From Polynucleobacter sp. HIN5 (lineage in GTDB: Bacteria > Pseudomonadota > Gammaproteobacteria > Burkholderiales > Burkholderiaceae), in the NCBI RefSeq assembly GCF_030297555.1, contig NZ_AP028136.1, positions 1,816,610 to 1,880,609 of the forward strand: DNA of 64,000 bases. Direction: 5' to 3'. Every line of letters starts with the position of its first letter. The first letter of the stretch is position 1. The notes under the pieces are model-generated. The model did not search any database and had not been told where the DNA came from. It was given only the letters and a program-made list of their open reading frames with translations. The translations under genes and the position numbers were made by a program. Of this stretch, positions 18,391 through 28,356 are shown in pieces.

Positions 18391-19173
18391 ATGTTACGCA
18401 TCATTTCTGCCAATCTCAATGGCATTCGCTCAGCGGCCAAAAAAGGCTTTATGGAGTGGATGCACGATCAGCGTGCTGATTTTATCTGTGTCCAAGAACT
18501 CAAGGCCCAAGAGGCTGACCTAGACAGCACCATCCTTACTCCTGGTGGACTCAATGCCTATTTTCATTACGCCGAGAAAAAAGGGTATAGCGGTGCCGGG
18601 ATCTTCACCCCCCACCCCATCGATGACTTGCAAATTGGATTTGGTAACCCTGAATTTGATGCTGAAGGGCGCTATGTTGAAATTTCGATCGGTTCCCTGT
18701 CGGTGGTCTCAGTCTACATGCCCTCTGGTTCCAGCTCTCCCGAACGACAAGAAGCAAAATTTCGGTTTCTGGATGCGTTTTTACCCCACCTCATCGAGCT
18801 TAGAAACAAAGGGCGACAGATTGTCTTGTGCGGGGATGTCAACATTGCACATCACGAGATTGATTTAAAAAACTGGAAAGGTAATTTAAAGAATTCAGGG
18901 TTCTTACCGGAAGAGCGCGCTTGGCTAACCAGACTGTTTACCGAAGAAGGCTATATGGACGTCTATCGACATCTCGAGCCCCATGCGAGTGATACTTGTT
19001 ATACCTGGTGGAGTCAACGCGGCCAAGCGTATACCAATAATGTTGGATGGCGTATTGATTATCAAATCGCCACACCAGAGTTTGGCAAATCCGCTAAGAA
19101 GGCGAGTGTTTATAAAAAACAGCGCTTCTCAGACCATGCGCCACTTATGATTGAATATGATTGGACCCTTTAA
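18391..19173 (+). CDS. xth: exodeoxyribonuclease III
   Basis: Class II AP endonuclease and 3'-5' exonuclease of base-excision repair. The metal- and phosphate-binding motifs of the endonuclease/exonuclease/phosphatase fold are present in order: NLNGIRSA (near residue 8), QELKAQE, the SVYMPSG strand, GDVNIAHHEIDLKNWKGN, WRIDYQIA and the C-terminal SDHAP. At 260 residues it matches E. coli ExoIII (268). The last 29 bases overlap the convergent ampG-like gene. Confidence 0.95.
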   Translation: MLRIISANLNGIRSAAKKGFMEWMHDQRADFICVQELKAQEADLDSTILTPGGLNAYFHYAEKKGYSGAGIFTPHPIDDLQIGFGNPEFDAEGRYVEISIGSLSVVSVYMPSGSSSPERQEAKFRFLDAFLPHLIELRNKGRQIVLCGDVNIAHHEIDLKNWKGNLKNSGFLPEERAWLTRLFTEEGYMDVYRHLEPHASDTCYTWWSQRGQAYTNNVGWRIDYQIATPEFGKSAKKASVYKKQRFSDHAPLMIEYDWTL

Positions 19174-20470
19174 CCTGCATCCGAATCGCGATTCCAATCA
19201 AGATGAGTACTGGGATGCCAATCAATGCGGTTGAAATAAAAAAGGTTTCATAACCAAATCGATCGACATACACCCCAGAAAATCCGGCCAGCCATTTTGG
19301 CAGCAATAGCATCATCGAACTAAATAATGCGTATTGCGTTGCTGAATATTGAACATTGGTTAATGAAGAAAGGTAAGCGATAAACGCGGCTGACGCGATA
19401 CCGGAGCTCAGATTATCCGCGGAGATCACCCAAATTAAACCTGTTAGATCATGGCCGCGCGTGCTTAACCACGCAAAAAGAAGATTGCTGGCTGCCGAGA
19501 GAATGGCTCCTAGAAATAAAATGCGCATCACTCCAAAACGCAGTGCCAGAATTCCGCCCACAAACGCGCCGACTAAAGTCATAATGACCCCAAATACTTT
19601 CGTGACAGCTGCCACCTCATCCTTGGTATAGCCCATGTCCACATAAAACGGGTTCGCCATAATACCCATCACAACATCGCTAATGCGGTAGACAGCAATG
19701 AGCGCCAGAATTAAAAGAGCATGCCAACGATATCGACGAATAAAGTCTGCAAAGGGTTGAATCAGAGTTTGGTGCAACCACTCGCCTGCGGAGCGCGCTT
19801 TGGGTAGTTGAACTATTTGGGGCTCAGGACTCAGTAAGGTGGTGATCACACCAACCCCCATCGACAATGCCATCATCAAATACGCAAATTGCCAGGCGTT
19901 GGCAAAGTAGAGGCTAGTGCTTTCTTCGGCGCGCGCTGCCAGCCACAATGCGCCCGCTCCTGCCCAAATCATCGCCAAGCGATAACCCGTTTGATAACTA
20001 GCCGCTAAAGCAGCTTGGTACTCTGCCTTGGCCGACTCGATCCGAAAGGCATCAAGTGCAATGTCTTGGGTGGCCGAAGCAAAGGCAACTAATAATGCAA
20101 ACCAAATAATGACCTGTAAATCTTGCTTGGGATCGTTCATGGCCATGCCCACCAAACCAATCATGATGAGCGCTTGAGCGAATAGCAACCAACTACGCCG
20201 ACGCCCTAAGTATTTTGTGATCCCAGGAATTGGTACTCGATCCACTAATGGAGCCCAGAGCCACTTACCAGCATAGAACAGGCCAACCCACGATAAATAG
20301 CCAATGGTGCTGCGATCAATGCCAAGCTCTCTTAGGCGAAAACTTAAGGTGCCCAATACTAAGAGAAGAGGAAGGCCGGCCGAGAATCCTAGAAAGAAAA
20401 TACGAATGCTGGGCCACTCAAGATAGACCCGTAAATCATTCAACCAGGAGCGGATGCTATTTAGCTCCAC
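19145..20470 (-). CDS. ampG: AmpG-like major facilitator permease
   Basis: Inner-membrane transporter of 441 residues with about 12 to 14 predicted hydrophobic helices. The N-terminal region RIFFLGFSAGLPLLLVLGTL followed by SFRLRELGIDRSTIGYLSWVGL and the KWLWAPLVDRVP loop are typical of AmpG, the importer of GlcNAc-anhydroMurNAc muropeptides for cell-wall recycling. SATQDIALDAFR in helix 4 and SAAFIAYLSSLTNVQYSATQYALFSS in the C-terminal half also fit. The start overlaps the metW stop region by 14 bases. The substrate is inferred from the family; a metW-metX location has no evident functional meaning. Confidence 0.82.
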   Translation of the reverse strand: MELNSIRSWLNDLRVYLEWPSIRIFFLGFSAGLPLLLVLGTLSFRLRELGIDRSTIGYLSWVGLFYAGKWLWAPLVDRVPIPGITKYLGRRRSWLLFAQALIMIGLVGMAMNDPKQDLQVIIWFALLVAFASATQDIALDAFRIESAKAEYQAALAASYQTGYRLAMIWAGAGALWLAARAEESTSLYFANAWQFAYLMMALSMGVGVITTLLSPEPQIVQLPKARSAGEWLHQTLIQPFADFIRRYRWHALLILALIAVYRISDVVMGIMANPFYVDMGYTKDEVAAVTKVFGVIMTLVGAFVGGILALRFGVMRILFLGAILSAASNLLFAWLSTRGHDLTGLIWVISADNLSSGIASAAFIAYLSSLTNVQYSATQYALFSSMMLLLPKWLAGFSGVYVDRFGYETFFISTALIGIPVLILIGIAIRMQVKGSNHIQS

Positions 20471-21044
20471 GCACGCGGTAGATTGCTATGCTACCAAATA
20501 AATTAGGTAGCCAGTGGACTGTCTTGCCATGATGCAAAACAACCCGCCCCAAAATCTCAATTCCTAATTTGTGGGCTAAGGCTTCAAAATCAGCAATCGT
20601 CAGAACTCGTACATTGGGGGTATTGAACCACTCGTAGGGCAAGGATTTCGAAACAGGCATGCGGCCAAGCGCAACTGCATAGCGGTGCGACCAGTGTCCA
20701 AAGTTTGGGAAAGATACAACGCATTGCTTTCCAACCCGCACCACCTCACGCAAGATTCGCTCGGTTTGATGGATCGTCTGTAGAGTTTGAGACAGCACAA
20801 CAGTATCAAAGCTTTGATCCTTGAAAAGCGCTAGACCACCTTCCAAATCCTGCTGGATTACATTTAAGCCCTTTTCCACACACGCCAATACCGCACTATC
20901 TTTAATTTCAACGCCATAAGTAATCGCTTGACGCTTTGCACGAATGAACTCGAGGAACGAGCCGTCACCACAACCCAAGTCTAGTAAAGAGCTGTTCGTT
21001 TCAACCCAATTGGCGATCGCATCAAAATCGGATCTTAATTGCAT
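20457..21044 (-). CDS. metW: MetW methyltransferase-like protein
   Basis: SAM-methyltransferase-fold partner of MetX in methionine synthesis. The SAM-binding motif is [12 protein letters not shown] near residue 20, then GVEIKD and [26 protein letters not shown], a signature of MetW. At 195 residues it has the typical size. It overlaps metX by 10 bases, giving the usual betaproteobacterial metX-metW pair; MetW is reported to support homoserine acyltransferase activity, though the mechanism is less clear. Confidence 0.93.
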   Translation of the reverse strand: MQLRSDFDAIANWVETNSSLLDLGCGDGSFLEFIRAKRQAITYGVEIKDSAVLACVEKGLNVIQQDLEGGLALFKDQSFDTVVLSQTLQTIHQTERILREVVRVGKQCVVSFPNFGHWSHRYAVALGRMPVSKSLPYEWFNTPNVRVLTIADFEALAHKLGIEILGRVVLHHGKTVHWLPNLFGSIAIYRVRGAK

Positions 21045-22177
21045 TGCGCCTCCGCCATCGTCGCAAAATAGGCTCGCACCAAGCGATGGTAGCGTTCATC
21101 ATTGAGTAAGAATGCATCATGCCCATGCGGCGCATCAATTTCAGCATAGCTCACGTCGGCTTTGTTATTGAGCAAGGCTTGCACGATCTCACGACTACGA
21201 TCAGGTGAAAAACGCCAATCCGTTGAAAAACTGATGACTAAAAATTTAGCTTGAGCATGCGCTAGGGCTTGACTCAAATCCCCTTGATAACGCTTTGCTG
21301 GATCAAAATAGTCTAGCGCACGCGTAATTAACAAATACGTATTGGCATCAAAATATCCCGAGAACTTATCGCCTTGATGCCGCAAGTAACTCTCAACGGC
21401 AAACTCCACATCAAAACTGAAGCGATACTCGTCCGGCGCGCCAGCTAAACGCTGCAAATCACGGCCAAACTTTTCAGCCATATCATCGTCTGATAGATAG
21501 GTAATATGTCCCACCATCCGGGCTAAGCGCAAACCACGCTTGGGAACAACGCCATGCTTGTAATAGTCACCGCCATAAAAATCAGGGTCTGACAAAATTG
21601 CATTGCGCGCAACTTCATTAAATGCGATATTTTGTGCGCTAAGCTTTGGCGTGGAGGCAATCACCACGCAATGGGCAACGCGCTCTGGGTATTGAATTGC
21701 CCATGACATAGCCTGCATCCCGCCAAGACTGCCTCCCATGACTGCAGCAAACTTCTCAATCCCCATTTGATCGGCTAGACGTGCTTGTGCGTTGACCCAA
21801 TCCTCAACAGTTAGCACTGGAAAACGAGCCCCATAAGGTTCATTCGTTTGTGGATTGATGCTCATCGGGCCCGTTGAGCCAAAACACGAACCTAGATTAT
21901 TCACCCCAATCACAAAAAAGTGATTGGTATCGACTGGCTTTCCAGGTCCAACCATGTTGTCCCACCAGCCCAACTCATTGGCATTGTCAGAGTCTATACC
22001 AGCAACATGATGCGATGCATTTAGAGCATGGCAAATCAAAACCGCATTGCTAGTATTTGCATTCAGTCGTCCATAAGTCTCAACGACTAAATCGTATTGA
22101 TCAATGCTAGCGCCACTTTGCAACCTTAGCGGTGCATCAAAATGATAGGTTTTCTTTGAAAGATGCAGCTCACTCAT
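21035..22177 (-). CDS. metX: homoserine O-acyltransferase MetX
   Basis: Alpha/beta-hydrolase that acylates homoserine at the entry to methionine synthesis. The nucleophile elbow is [10 protein letters not shown], the oxyanion part is [14 protein letters not shown] and the catalytic His is in [11 protein letters not shown]. It carries [14 protein letters not shown] after the N-terminal strands. At 380 residues it is normal. Whether it uses acetyl- or succinyl-CoA cannot be settled from sequence alone; betaproteobacterial MetX-MetW pairs are often succinyl-specific, so I leave this open. Its start overlaps slmA by 4 bases (ATGA). Confidence 0.94.
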   Translation of the reverse strand: MSELHLSKKTYHFDAPLRLQSGASIDQYDLVVETYGRLNANTSNAVLICHALNASHHVAGIDSDNANELGWWDNMVGPGKPVDTNHFFVIGVNNLGSCFGSTGPMSINPQTNEPYGARFPVLTVEDWVNAQARLADQMGIEKFAAVMGGSLGGMQAMSWAIQYPERVAHCVVIASTPKLSAQNIAFNEVARNAILSDPDFYGGDYYKHGVVPKRGLRLARMVGHITYLSDDDMAEKFGRDLQRLAGAPDEYRFSFDVEFAVESYLRHQGDKFSGYFDANTYLLITRALDYFDPAKRYQGDLSQALAHAQAKFLVISFSTDWRFSPDRSREIVQALLNNKADVSYAEIDAPHGHDAFLLNDERYHRLVRAYFATMAEAQCN

Positions 22178-22827
22178 GCAGTCAGCAGAATTCGTAGACT
22201 TGGCTCAATTCCTTCGCTGGGCAACTTCTTAAAACCACTTCGAGCAAAGCGATGCCAGCGACCAACCACATAACTCATCAGAAGCGCAGACTGTAAGCCA
22301 GCAGTATCAGCAACTGCCCCATCCTGATGTTGACTTTGTGCAATCCGCAACGATTGCTTTAGGGATGTTTCAACACGATCCAAAACTTGATTGATGCGCT
22401 CCTGTAAGCGATCATCCTCCTGCAATAATGCGTCGCCCAATAAAACACGCACCATGCCGGGATTTTTCTCGGCAAAAACCAAAAGCATTTGCACCATCCC
22501 CTTCACTTGTGCAATGCCCAATTCCTCTTTTTGATTAATCTGATTAATGAGGCCAAAAATGGTTTGCTCGATAAATGCGATTAGACCCTCAAACATTTGC
22601 GCCTTACTAGCAAAATGTCGATAGAGAGCAGCCTCTGAAACGCCGATCTTGGCAGCCAAAGCGGCTGTGGTGACGCGATCACCACTTGGGTTTTGCAGCA
22701 TCTCGGCCAAAATTTGCAGAATTTGTAAGCGGCGCTCGCCTGGACGTGGGCGCTTACGCGTCTTGGTCTCGCCCCCGCTAATCTCAGAAGCTGATTCTTG
22801 ATGAAGAGGGCTACCGCTGCTGTTCAT
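22174..22827 (-). CDS. slmA: SlmA-type TetR-family nucleoid-occlusion regulator
   Basis: TetR-family DNA-binding protein resembling SlmA, which blocks FtsZ assembly over the nucleoid. After a 24-residue Arg/Lys-rich tail it reads [16 protein letters not shown], then [36 protein letters not shown], which aligns closely with E. coli SlmA ([27 protein letters not shown]). The ligand half retains [30 protein letters not shown]. At 217 residues it is slightly longer than E. coli (198) because of the N-terminal tail. It lies between argB and metX, overlapping metX by 4 bases; whether it also controls these genes is unknown. Confidence 0.85.
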   Translation of the reverse strand: MNSSGSPLHQESASEISGGETKTRKRPRPGERRLQILQILAEMLQNPSGDRVTTAALAAKIGVSEAALYRHFASKAQMFEGLIAFIEQTIFGLINQINQKEELGIAQVKGMVQMLLVFAEKNPGMVRVLLGDALLQEDDRLQERINQVLDRVETSLKQSLRIAQSQHQDGAVADTAGLQSALLMSYVVGRWHRFARSGFKKLPSEGIEPSLRILLTA

Positions 22828-22836
22828 GATTATTTT

Positions 22837-23742
22837 TTATCTAGAACGTATCATGGTACCAAAAGCTTGTTCCGTCAAAATTTCTAAGAGTAGGGAGTGC
22901 TCAATTCGCCCATCAATAATATGAACAGAGTTCACGCCACTCTTGGCGGCATCCAAGGCAGATGAAATTTTAGGAAGCATACCTCCAGAAATCGTACCGT
23001 CTGCAAAAAGCGCATCAATCTCACGTGCACTCAAATCAGTCAAGAGCTTACCCGCCTTATCCATAACGCCCGGTATATTGGTCATCATCACCAATTTCTC
23101 AGCTTTGAGGATTTCCGCCATTTTGCCCGCAACCAAATCTGCATTGATGTTATAGGCTTGGCCTTCTTCACTAAAACCAATTGGTGAAATCACGGGAATA
23201 AATGCATCGTCTTGTAAAGCTTTCACCACAGCTGGATTAATCGATTCAATTTCACCGACAAATCCTAAGTCAATCGGCGCACCAGAGGGAGTTTGTTCAT
23301 TCGGAACCATCATTTTCTTGGCATGAATCAAACCGCCATCTTTACCAGTTAAGCCAACGGCCTGGCCGCCAAAATGATTAATTAACATCACGATGTCTTG
23401 CTGCACCTCGCCACCCAATACCCACTCAACCACTTCCATGGTCTCTTCATCGGTAACCCGCATTCCCTGAATAAAGGTGCCAGTCTTGCCAATTTTCTTA
23501 AGGGCTTCATCAATTTGCGGTCCGCCACCATGAACCACGACCGGGTTCATGCCAACTAGCTTTAGCAAAATCACATCACGCGCAAAACTCTCTTTGAGGC
23601 GCTCTTGAACCATGGCGTTACCACCATATTTGATCACAATGGTTTTGCCATGGTATTGCCGAATATAAGGCAAAGCCTCGGCCAGAATCTCGGCCTTCAA
23701 CAATGGCGGAATGTCAGCGAGTGTTGGTACTGCTTTAGTCAT
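22837..23742 (-). CDS. argB: acetylglutamate kinase
   Basis: Second step of arginine synthesis, phosphorylating N-acetylglutamate. The amino-acid kinase fold shows [11 protein letters not shown] near residue 35, [13 protein letters not shown], and GLTGKDGG, followed by [31 protein letters not shown] and [18 protein letters not shown]. At 301 residues it is the long, potentially arginine-inhibited type with an N-terminal helix, as in Pseudomonas. It follows dksA by 14 bases on the same strand and precedes slmA by 9 bases. Confidence 0.96.
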   Translation of the reverse strand: MTKAVPTLADIPPLLKAEILAEALPYIRQYHGKTIVIKYGGNAMVQERLKESFARDVILLKLVGMNPVVVHGGGPQIDEALKKIGKTGTFIQGMRVTDEETMEVVEWVLGGEVQQDIVMLINHFGGQAVGLTGKDGGLIHAKKMMVPNEQTPSGAPIDLGFVGEIESINPAVVKALQDDAFIPVISPIGFSEEGQAYNINADLVAGKMAEILKAEKLVMMTNIPGVMDKAGKLLTDLSAREIDALFADGTISGGMLPKISSALDAAKSGVNSVHIIDGRIEHSLLLEILTEQAFGTMIRSR

Positions 23743-23756
23743 GATGAATAGAAATC

Positions 23757-24242
23757 CTATTCACCAAATAACTTTTGGCGTAGCTCACGACGCTCTTGAG
23801 CCTCGAGTGAGAGATTAGCGGTTGGACGAGCGATCAGGCGTGATAAACCAATCGCCTCACCGGTTTCTTCGCACCACCCATAATCACCTGACTCAATCCT
23901 AGCCAAGGCTTGTTCAACCTTCTTTAGGAGCTTTCGTTCGCGATCTCGAGTTCGGAGCTCTAGGGCGTGCTCCTCTTCAATCGTCGCCCGATCCGCGGGA
24001 TCGGGGACCAGTATGTTTTCACGTAAGTGCTCGGTTGTTTCGCTCGCGTGCTTTAAGATATCTTCTTTGAGCGCCTGCAATTTGGTGCGAAAGAACTCCA
24101 ACTGAGCGGCATTCATATAGTCCTTTTCAGACATCTTTAGTAAATCAGCCTCAGTTAGGGGGGCGCCCTTAGCGGACGATCCAGAAGCTTTCTTGCTGGA
24201 CTCAGCAGACTTCGCTTTGGTACTCGCTTCTTTTGTCGTCAT
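23757..24242 (-). CDS. dksA: DksA transcription factor, zinc-ligand-free type
   Basis: Secondary-channel regulator of RNA polymerase working with ppGpp. The coiled-coil tip shows DPADRA (residues 81-86) aligning with the catalytic DPVDRA of E. coli. The globular end lacks the C4 zinc site: Cys124-x2-Thr127, 17 residues, Ser145-x2-Ala148 replace the four cysteines. This C/T/S/A pattern is that described for Pseudomonas DksA2, a zinc-independent DksA. Start ATG 24242 is chosen because GAAGGA lies 7 bases upstream; an in-frame ATG 10 codons upstream has none. A 35-residue Lys/Ser/Ala-rich tail precedes the fold. A COG0523 GTPase lies upstream. Confidence 0.92.
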   Translation of the reverse strand: MTTKEASTKAKSAESSKKASGSSAKGAPLTEADLLKMSEKDYMNAAQLEFFRTKLQALKEDILKHASETTEHLRENILVPDPADRATIEEEHALELRTRDRERKLLKKVEQALARIESGDYGWCEETGEAIGLSRLIARPTANLSLEAQERRELRQKLFGE

Positions 24243-24426
24243 CGTTTTTCCTTCGTTCCAAATAATCAACACCTTAAACCCTAGAGCAAAATCGCCAATC
24301 AGGGTTACTACTAAAAGTTACTTAATTGCACTTTCAAGGGTGCATTATTACGCTTTCTATAAAAGTTTCAATGGCTATTTAAATACAACCGTGGCGGCGC
24401 ATTGTACAGTAATTCAATCAATTCAA

Positions 24427-25479
24427 TTAGTTAGCCAAGCAGCCTTCCAATCCGGCCAACAAAGTATCTTTTGGCAGATCAATTCCAATGAATACCATCC
24501 GAGTTTGTTTGGCCTCTGCCCCCCATGGGCCAGCCAAATCACTACCCATCATTTCATGAACGCCCTGAAGAACCACTTTGCGGGCTGAACCCTTCACATA
24601 CAAGACGCCCTTGTAGCGCAACATCTTCTCGCCAAACACGGACAAGACCCCTCCTAAGAAGTCCTCTAACTTGCGGTGATCAAAAGGTTTGTCGCTCTTA
24701 AAAACAAATGATTGAATCCGATCGGTATGCCCATGGTGATGGTGATGATTGTGGCCATGGTCATGGTGATGCTCATGATCGTGGTGGTGATCATGACCGC
24801 ACTCGCTGTGGTCGTGATCATCCTCTTCCAAAAAATGGGGGTCAATATCAAGCTTCGCGTTTAAATTAAATCCCCGCAAATCCAAGACAGAATCGAGCGG
24901 CACTACGCCCTTTGTAATCGTTTGGATGGGTGCTCTTGGGTTCATATGCATCAACCGATTTTTTAGAGCCGCAATTTCTTCTGGGCTTGCAAGGTCTGTT
25001 TTGGTAATAAAGATGCGATCGGCAAAGCCAACCTGACGCTGAACTTCCTCGTGCTCGTTGAGCTGTTTCTGGCCGTGCTTAGCATCGACAAGGGTAACCA
25101 CGGCGTCTAACACGTAATGATTCGCAATGTCATCATCAATAAAAAACGTTTGCGCAACCGGACCGGGGTTTGCCACACCAGTCGTTTCAATGACCACCTG
25201 GTCAAACTGAATTTTTTTACTCTTACGCTGCTCCCATAGCTGATTTAATGCTTCAACCAAATCGCCTCGAATCGAACAGCATACGCAGCCATTGTTCATT
25301 TGCACAATTTGCTCTTGCGTATCTTGAACCAAAATATCGTTATCGATATTTTCTTCACCAAACTCGTTTTCAATCACCGCAATTTTTTTGCCATGCTCAC
25401 CGGTCAAAATGTGTTTTAACAAAGTGGTCTTACCGCTGCCCAAAAATCCTGTGAGAATCGTTACTGGTATTAATGCCAT
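24427..25479 (-). CDS. COG0523 (CobW/ZNG1-like) metallochaperone GTPase
   Basis: G3E-family GTPase likely delivering a metal, probably zinc, to client proteins. The Walker A GFLGSGKTTLLK is at residues 11-22, the metal-binding CxCC is in GCVCCSIRGDL (C65, C67, C68), and ITKTDL serves as the G4-type motif. Residues 221-251 form a linker with 18 histidines and several acidic residues, a metal-binding segment. The CobW C-terminal domain follows. It sits 47 bases after rlmI and 184 bases before dksA, which itself lacks a zinc site; COG0523 genes beside zinc-free DksA paralogs are known from zinc-starvation regulons. No Zur site was recognised here. Confidence 0.87.
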   Translation of the reverse strand: MALIPVTILTGFLGSGKTTLLKHILTGEHGKKIAVIENEFGEENIDNDILVQDTQEQIVQMNNGCVCCSIRGDLVEALNQLWEQRKSKKIQFDQVVIETTGVANPGPVAQTFFIDDDIANHYVLDAVVTLVDAKHGQKQLNEHEEVQRQVGFADRIFITKTDLASPEEIAALKNRLMHMNPRAPIQTITKGVVPLDSVLDLRGFNLNAKLDIDPHFLEEDDHDHSECGHDHHHDHEHHHDHGHNHHHHHGHTDRIQSFVFKSDKPFDHRKLEDFLGGVLSVFGEKMLRYKGVLYVKGSARKVVLQGVHEMMGSDLAGPWGAEAKQTRMVFIGIDLPKDTLLAGLEGCLAN

Positions 25480-25526
25480 CGTGATGTCATTTCTTAAAAA
25501 GAATGGATAAAGAAGTATCTTACCGA

Positions 25527-26735
25527 TTATTGGGTACGTTGGAGCAGCAATCCCTTGAGGTACTCCCCTTCCGGAAAACTAGCCAGAACCGGGTGATCCA
25601 ATCCCGCCGCCAAACGCCGCATGACCCGGTAGCTTGTTCCATGATCTTGCATATGTGCCATAGCCTCATTCACGGATGAGGTGATCATTTGCTCAAAATG
25701 CTGGGGGCTAACAGCGCCCGAGCAGGAAAATGTAAATAGCAAGCCGCCCGGATTGAGTAATTGCAAGGCAGCGCGATTAATCTCTTTATAAGCTTTTAGG
25801 GCACGCTCAAGATGCTGAGCCGATGGGGCAAACTTTGGGGGGTCCAAGACGATTAAATCAAATTTTTCCTGGGCGCCCCGCAATTCTCGAAGGGTAGAAA
25901 AGGCATCGGCATCATGCCAAGTGGCCAATTCCGGAGAATAGCCATTCATTGCCATTTGACACTGTGCCAACGCTAGGGCATCCCCCGATGAATCAACTGA
26001 CATGACGCTGTTTGCCCCTCCTTGCAAAGCAGCCAAAGAGAAGCCGCCGGTGTAGCAAAACATATTGAGCACCCGGCGATTGCTTGCGAGCTCAGACACC
26101 AGCTTGCGGTTATCGCGCTGATCAATATAAAAACCGGTCTTATGACCTTCTAGCACATCGATTCCATACTGAATCCCATGCTCATTGACCAAAACGAGCT
26201 CGCCATCATGCTCGCCAGACAAAATACCACTCTGCTCAGCTAATCCCTCTCGTGCTCGCACTGCGGCATCCGATCGCTCGACCATCAAAGAGCACTGGGT
26301 TTGCTCTTGTAAGGCACTGATGATGGCGTCTCGCCAATATTCCACACCTGCACTCAGAAACTGGCAAACAATCACGCGATCATATTGGTCAACAATCAGA
26401 CCGGGCAATCCATCGGCCTCCCCAGCAATTAACCGAATCGCATTGCTATCTTTTACCCATTGCTGCCGGTGCTGTATTGCGGTACTAATTTTGCGCTTAA
26501 AGAAGGCGTGATCGATAGCTTCGCTTTCATTCCATGACCAAACGCGAACGCGGATTTTAGATAAAGGACTATAGGCTCCTTTGGCAATCCAGCGGCCATC
26601 TTGACTCAGGATCTGAACCGTTGCACCTGCTTTAGGCTTTCCATCAACCCGCTTGATTGCAGTGGCATAGACCCAAGGGTGCCTGCGCACAATGGGCCGC
26701 TCTTTTCCCGCCTCAAGGATGATGTTGTAGTTCAC
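25527..26735 (-). CDS. rlmI: RlmI-family rRNA large subunit methyltransferase
   Basis: SAM-dependent methyltransferase related to E. coli RlmI, which makes m5C1962 in 23S rRNA. An N-terminal PUA-like domain (residues 1-80, RHPWVYATAIKRV) precedes the Rossmann core with GFYIDQRDNRKLV, LNMFCYTGGFSLAALQGGA and LDPPKFAPS; the catalytic Cys lies in FTFSCSGAV. At 402 residues it fits the family (396). Whether the modified base is the same is inferred. Its start overlaps xerC by 4 bases. Confidence 0.88.
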   Translation of the reverse strand: MNYNIILEAGKERPIVRRHPWVYATAIKRVDGKPKAGATVQILSQDGRWIAKGAYSPLSKIRVRVWSWNESEAIDHAFFKRKISTAIQHRQQWVKDSNAIRLIAGEADGLPGLIVDQYDRVIVCQFLSAGVEYWRDAIISALQEQTQCSLMVERSDAAVRAREGLAEQSGILSGEHDGELVLVNEHGIQYGIDVLEGHKTGFYIDQRDNRKLVSELASNRRVLNMFCYTGGFSLAALQGGANSVMSVDSSGDALALAQCQMAMNGYSPELATWHDADAFSTLRELRGAQEKFDLIVLDPPKFAPSAQHLERALKAYKEINRAALQLLNPGGLLFTFSCSGAVSPQHFEQMITSSVNEAMAHMQDHGTSYRVMRRLAAGLDHPVLASFPEGEYLKGLLLQRTQ

Positions 26736-27688
26736 GCTTTATTACTCTTCACTTTGGCGCGGGGGTGAGCATTGTCATAGGCTTTTGCTAGATGCTGAAA
26801 ATCCAGCGCAGTATAAATTTGCGTACTGGCAATACTCGCGTGACCCAGCATTTCTTGTACAGCTCGCAAGTCATGTGAGGATTGCAGTACATGGCTGGCA
26901 AAGCTATGGCGCATCATATGTGGGTGCACATGAGTAGGCAAACCGGCACGAATAGCCATTGATCGCAAACGGGCCTGAACGGTTCGTGGCGCAAGCCGCT
27001 TACCCTGAATAGACACAAATAAAGCTCGCTCATCCTGCAACGTTAATAAAGCGCGTTGCGATTTCCAACGCTGTAACGCTGCCATGGCGGGCTTGCCAAC
27101 TGGAATGGTCCTGCGCTTATTGCCCTTACCAAGAACCGAAACTTCACTTGCGCGCCAATCAATCCAACCTAAAGAATCTCGACTAGGATCACTATCTAGG
27201 CCTAGGAGCTCTGAGAGGCGCAAGCCTGATGAATACAAAAGTTCAATCAAAGCATAATCACGACTCAGTTCCCAATTATCGTTTTCAGTCGCCTCTTTGG
27301 CGGCGAACTCAATGAGGGCTAGCGCTTGCTCTACCGATAATGCCTTTGGCAGTAATTTACTGCGCTTAGGCGCTTTGATATCAGCCACGGGATTTGAGCC
27401 TAGGCCAGACTGACCTTTACTTTCCAATAAGAGCCAGTCATAAAAACCGCGCCACGCTGATAAAACCCGAGCAATCGATCGCGCAGACAATCCCTTCGCA
27501 TGAAGCGTTGCAGTCCAACGACGAATGAGTGCATGATTAATTTGATCAATCGCACACTGCTCGACTTGCGCGCTCTCACAGAGAATTTTTAAATCAGCGC
27601 GATACGCTTTAATCGTATGAACTGATAATTGCCGCACAACATGCAAGTTATTTAGGTAAGCCTCGATCTTTGCCGAGAGAGTGTCCAC
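26732..27688 (-). CDS. xerC: site-specific tyrosine recombinase XerC
   Basis: Works with XerD at dif to resolve chromosome dimers. The N-terminal core-binding SAM-like domain (VRQLSVHTIKAYRADL, residues 18-33) leads to the catalytic domain with YSSGLRLSELLGL (Arg), GKGNKRRTIPVG (Lys), HPHMMRHSFASHVL (His and Arg), and LGHASIASTQIYTALD (His and nucleophilic Tyr). At 318 residues it has the size and single-copy context of XerC rather than of a phage integrase. Start is GTG. It is followed by rlmI and preceded by a DUF484 gene, the classic neighbour of xerC. Confidence 0.93.
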   Translation of the reverse strand: MDTLSAKIEAYLNNLHVVRQLSVHTIKAYRADLKILCESAQVEQCAIDQINHALIRRWTATLHAKGLSARSIARVLSAWRGFYDWLLLESKGQSGLGSNPVADIKAPKRSKLLPKALSVEQALALIEFAAKEATENDNWELSRDYALIELLYSSGLRLSELLGLDSDPSRDSLGWIDWRASEVSVLGKGNKRRTIPVGKPAMAALQRWKSQRALLTLQDERALFVSIQGKRLAPRTVQARLRSMAIRAGLPTHVHPHMMRHSFASHVLQSSHDLRAVQEMLGHASIASTQIYTALDFQHLAKAYDNAHPRAKVKSNKA

Positions 27689-27709
27689 AATCGTTTACTT
27701 ACCTTGAGC

Positions 27710-28348
27710 TTAACCGGCAACCCGCCGCAACGCTGCTGCAGCCAAACCAGCAATTTGTCTTAAATAAAACACGCCCATATCCTCTGTAAAACGTTCGCCA
27801 TCTTTACTGAGAAGAGCTAAGCCGGCAAAGCGATTTTGCTCCAATGGCATTGCTAGTATTGCTACGCTCTGCCAATCATCCTTGGCCTGCAAATGAGCTA
27901 GCTTTTCTTTAAATACATCCGGACATTTTGCGAAGGGCTGGCAAATGGGGCGCTCTAACAATGCCTCAAACGCAGAATCAATTGGCAATACTTTACAAAC
28001 CTCGACCTCAAAGACAGAGGAAAGACCACTTTCGATCGCGCTATTTACTTGCTGAGTATCTTGCGCTTCAATGAGCTTTTGTAACCAAGCAACCATTCCC
28101 ACTTGGGTCTTGTCATTGCGACTGCCAAAACGCAGCATTTCGTTTAAGCGTGCATTGAGCTCTTGGTTTTGTGAGCGTAGCAAATGCATTTGCCGCTCTT
28201 GCAGCGAAATGGCTCGATCGCTGTTGGGATCTTTTAGACGAACTTCTTGCAAGACCTCAGCATGGCGCTCAAAAAATCCTGGGCAAGCTTTTAGCCATTG
28301 GGCCACTAAGGCTTCTTGTTCATCCTGACTCAGCTCTGGAGCACTCAT
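27710..28348 (-). CDS. DUF484 family protein, xerC neighbour
   Basis: Cytoplasmic protein with a GAF-like C-terminal half. The family start AQWLKACPGFFERHAEVLQEVRL (residues 17 onward) is recognised, followed by SLQERQMHLLRSQNQELNARLNEML, a coiled-coil helix, and a GAF-like region ending in RIAGLAAAALRRV-type helices. Function is unknown; the gene is commonly located next to xerC, and here xerC follows after 21 bases. An AGGA site 8 bases before the ATG supports the start at 28348. Confidence 0.85.
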   Translation of the reverse strand: MSAPELSQDEQEALVAQWLKACPGFFERHAEVLQEVRLKDPNSDRAISLQERQMHLLRSQNQELNARLNEMLRFGSRNDKTQVGMVAWLQKLIEAQDTQQVNSAIESGLSSVFEVEVCKVLPIDSAFEALLERPICQPFAKCPDVFKEKLAHLQAKDDWQSVAILAMPLEQNRFAGLALLSKDGERFTEDMGVFYLRQIAGLAAAALRRVAG

Positions 28349-28356
28349 TTCGTTTC

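Noticed and set aside
24243..24426. Zur operator upstream of dksA
   Set aside because: The gap contains a TACAAT -10 box and a weak 5-bp hairpin but no sequence close to a Zur palindrome that I could recognise.
24700..24830. Repetitive GTGATG/CATGAT-like sequence resembling a microsatellite
   Set aside because: It encodes the His- and Asp-rich linker (residues 221-251) of the COG0523 GTPase in frame; the repeats follow from codon choice for His.
26732..27688. Tyrosine recombinase as a sign of a mobile element
   Set aside because: Size, motifs and the DUF484 neighbour fit housekeeping XerC. No attachment sites, tRNA target or phage genes are present.
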